From: Bradyrhizobium sp. WSM3983
GTDB lineage: Bacteria > Pseudomonadota > Alphaproteobacteria > Rhizobiales > Xanthobacteraceae
Assembly (NCBI RefSeq): GCF_000473045.1
Contig: NZ_AXAY01000001.1
Coordinates: 62,001-126,000 of the forward strand
DNA: 64,000 nt
Reading direction: 5' to 3'
Shown here in pieces: positions 62,609-64,000 of the stretch. Both the position numbers and the translations under genes were made by a program. Numbering within the stretch: the stretch's first letter is position 1; each line of letters begins with the position of its first letter. Below the pieces are notes generated by a model, which made no database searches, was not told the DNA's origin, and worked only from the letters and a program-made list of their open reading frames with translations.

Positions 62609-64000
62609 ATGCCCGAGCCGAGTAATCTGAGCGTAACGAGGGGCGTGCCGTCCCGCCGCCGCAATCGCCTCGGCCCGTGGCTCGCGGTGGCGAGCCTGCT
62701 GTCGCTACTGACCGTCGCGCTCGCGCTCGCCTATTGGGCCTGGCAGCCGGCGACGCTGCGCATCGTCGTCGGGCCGGCCGGCAGCGACGACCAGACGCTC
62801 GTGCTGGCCATCGCCAAGGCGATCGAGGCAAAGGGCGGCGCCGTGAGGCTGACGCCGATCGAGACCGACGGCACGCTGCAAAGCCTCAATCTGCTCGGTA
62901 GTGGCAAGACCGACCTTGCCGTCGCGCGCGGCGACCTCGCCATGCCATCCGACGCCAATTCGGTCGCGATCCTGCGCCGAAACTTTGTGCTACTGTGGGC
63001 GCCGACCGGGCGCAAGGGCGTTCCCAAATCGAAAGTTACGGACATCGCTTCGCTCAGCGGCCGCCGCATCGGCATCGTCGGCCTCGGCGATGCCAATCTC
63101 AATCTGCTACGCGTCATCCTGGGTGAGTCCGGCGTCAATCCGCAGAAGGTGACGACCACCCAGTTCGGCACCGACCGCATTTCCGAGATGACCCAGGACA
63201 CCACGCTCGACGCCTTCATGATGGTGGGCGCGCTCGACGACAAGATCATCGCGGAGACGATTGCCGCCACCACGCGTCTGCGCGGCGAGCCGAAATTCCT
63301 CTCCGTCGACGTTTCCGAGGCCATCGCCGAGCGGCATCCGCTCTACGAATCCGAGGAAATCCCGGCGGGCGCGTTCGCCGCTGCGCCGCAGCGGCCCGAC
63401 GACAAGATCGAGACCATCGCCGTCAATCATCTGATCGTGGCGCCGACCTCGCTGTCCGAGGACGCGGTGGGTGCCTTCACCCGTGAGCTGTTCGCGGTCA
63501 GGCCGTCGCTGGTCAAGGAGTTGCCCGGCGCCAGCCACATCCAGAAGCCCGATACCGACAAGGACGCCGCGCTGCCGGCGCATCCGGGGGCCGCTGCCTA
63601 TATCGACGGCAACGAACGCAGCTTCATCGACAAGTACAGCGACTACATCTGGGGCGTGGTGCTGCTGCTCTCCGGCCTCGGTTCGGTCGCCGCATGGCTG
63701 CGGCATTATCTCCGGCGCGAGGAGCGCAGCGAGAACGCACTGCATCGCGACCGCCTGCTCAACGCGATCTCCAGCGTGCGCGAGGCGACGTCGCTCGACG
63801 ATCTCGCCGCCATGCAGGGCGCCGCCGACGATATTTTGCGCGAAACACTGGTCTGTCACGAGGACGGCGCCATCGAGGACGGCGATCTCGCCGCCTTTGG
63901 CCTCGTGCTGGCGCAATTCCATCAGGCGATCGTCGACCGCCGCGCCGTGATTGCCCAGATCAGACATGCCGACGCCGCACAAAAATCCGACGGCGCGGTG
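62609..64000 (+). CDS. TAXI family TRAP-type solute-binding protein, 5' part
   Basis: 464 codons are open to the window end, so the stop lies outside. The N-terminal membrane segment (about 24-45, LAVASLLSLLTVALALAYWA) leads into TLRIVVGPAGSDDQTLVLAI, the TAXI (TRAP-associated extracytoplasmic immunogenic) opening. GRRIGIVGLGDANLNLLRVI and GVNPQKVTTTQFG follow. A second membrane helix near residues 347-366 (YIWGVVLLLSGLGSVAAWL) precedes a cytoplasmic helical tail, an extension seen in a subset of TAXI proteins. GAGG/AAGCGAG sits before ATG 62609, 51 bases after ppk2. No permease gene is in view. Confidence 0.82.
   Translation, partial: MPEPSNLSVTRGVPSRRRNRLGPWLAVASLLSLLTVALALAYWAWQPATLRIVVGPAGSDDQTLVLAIAKAIEAKGGAVRLTPIETDGTLQSLNLLGSGKTDLAVARGDLAMPSDANSVAILRRNFVLLWAPTGRKGVPKSKVTDIASLSGRRIGIVGLGDANLNLLRVILGESGVNPQKVTTTQFGTDRISEMTQDTTLDAFMMVGALDDKIIAETIAATTRLRGEPKFLSVDVSEAIAERHPLYESEEIPAGAFAAAPQRPDDKIETIAVNHLIVAPTSLSEDAVGAFTRELFAVRPSLVKELPGASHIQKPDTDKDAALPAHPGAAAYIDGNERSFIDKYSDYIWGVVLLLSGLGSVAAWLRHYLRREERSENALHRDRLLNAISSVREATSLDDLAAMQGAADDILRETLVCHEDGAIEDGDLAAFGLVLAQFHQAIVDRRAVIAQIRHADAAQKSDGAV

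Overview
The window looks like chromosomal DNA of a Bradyrhizobium-type alphaproteobacterium. The evidence is high GC with strong G/C third-position use, dense start/stop-overlapping operons, many ABC/TRAP uptake systems, and palindromic intergenic repeats of the kind scattered through Bradyrhizobium genomes. The assignment rests on gene style and family resemblance, not on a marker gene. There is no rRNA, tRNA, CRISPR array, complete insertion sequence or phage gene in view.

Left part (1-12.8 kb, + strand): two complete family-5 (dipeptide/oligopeptide) ABC importers flank a gamma-glutamyltransferase-family enzyme and a DUF1028 protein. The first importer is cut by the window edge. Almost all junctions overlap or are a few bases long, so the block reads as one peptide or gamma-glutamyl-compound uptake and hydrolysis unit. 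It converges, with overlapping stop codons, on a minus-strand operon. That operon encodes a sensor histidine kinase, a single-domain response regulator, a response regulator fused to a class III cyclase, and a RidA-like deaminase (12.8-17.8 kb).

17.9-28.5 kb: a remnant of an ABC substrate-binding gene; a TetR-controlled RND efflux operon with a readable promoter and operator; a collapsed TPP-decarboxylase remnant; a cytochrome P450; ornithine aminotransferase; and a large Pro/Ala/Gln-rich secreted protein with two LTXXQ-like domains.

28.5-33.6 kb: a visibly more AT-rich, older-looking insertion. It carries a small Trp-rich protein, a winged-helix/TPR regulator divergent from a Bug-type binding protein, and an O-methyltransferase. 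It is flanked by a degraded second copy of the 3' end of the LTXXQ gene.

33.6-46.4 kb: a minus-strand catabolic cluster (TIM-barrel isomerase, DUF993 aldolase-like protein, Gfo/Idh/MocA oxidoreductase, enolase-superfamily protein) with a NitT/TauT-type ABC importer, a TetR regulator and a two-domain VOC protein. Divergent from it are two PfkB kinases, followed by a convergent FAD-dependent ferredoxin reductase.

46.7-58.3 kb: a crotonase-family enzyme, then a sugar-acid module: IlvD/Edd dehydratase plus TRAP transporter with a divergent GntR regulator and a 12-bp inverted-repeat operator pair, a uronate-dehydrogenase-like enzyme, an SMP-30 lactonase and an aldehyde dehydrogenase. Together these suggest oxidative use of a uronate or aldonate.

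58.5-64 kb: a homodimeric E1-type 2-oxoacid dehydrogenase (MdeB-like) divergent from an Lrp regulator with an Lrp-box-like site between them, then polyphosphate kinase 2 and the start of a TAXI-type binding protein cut by the window end.
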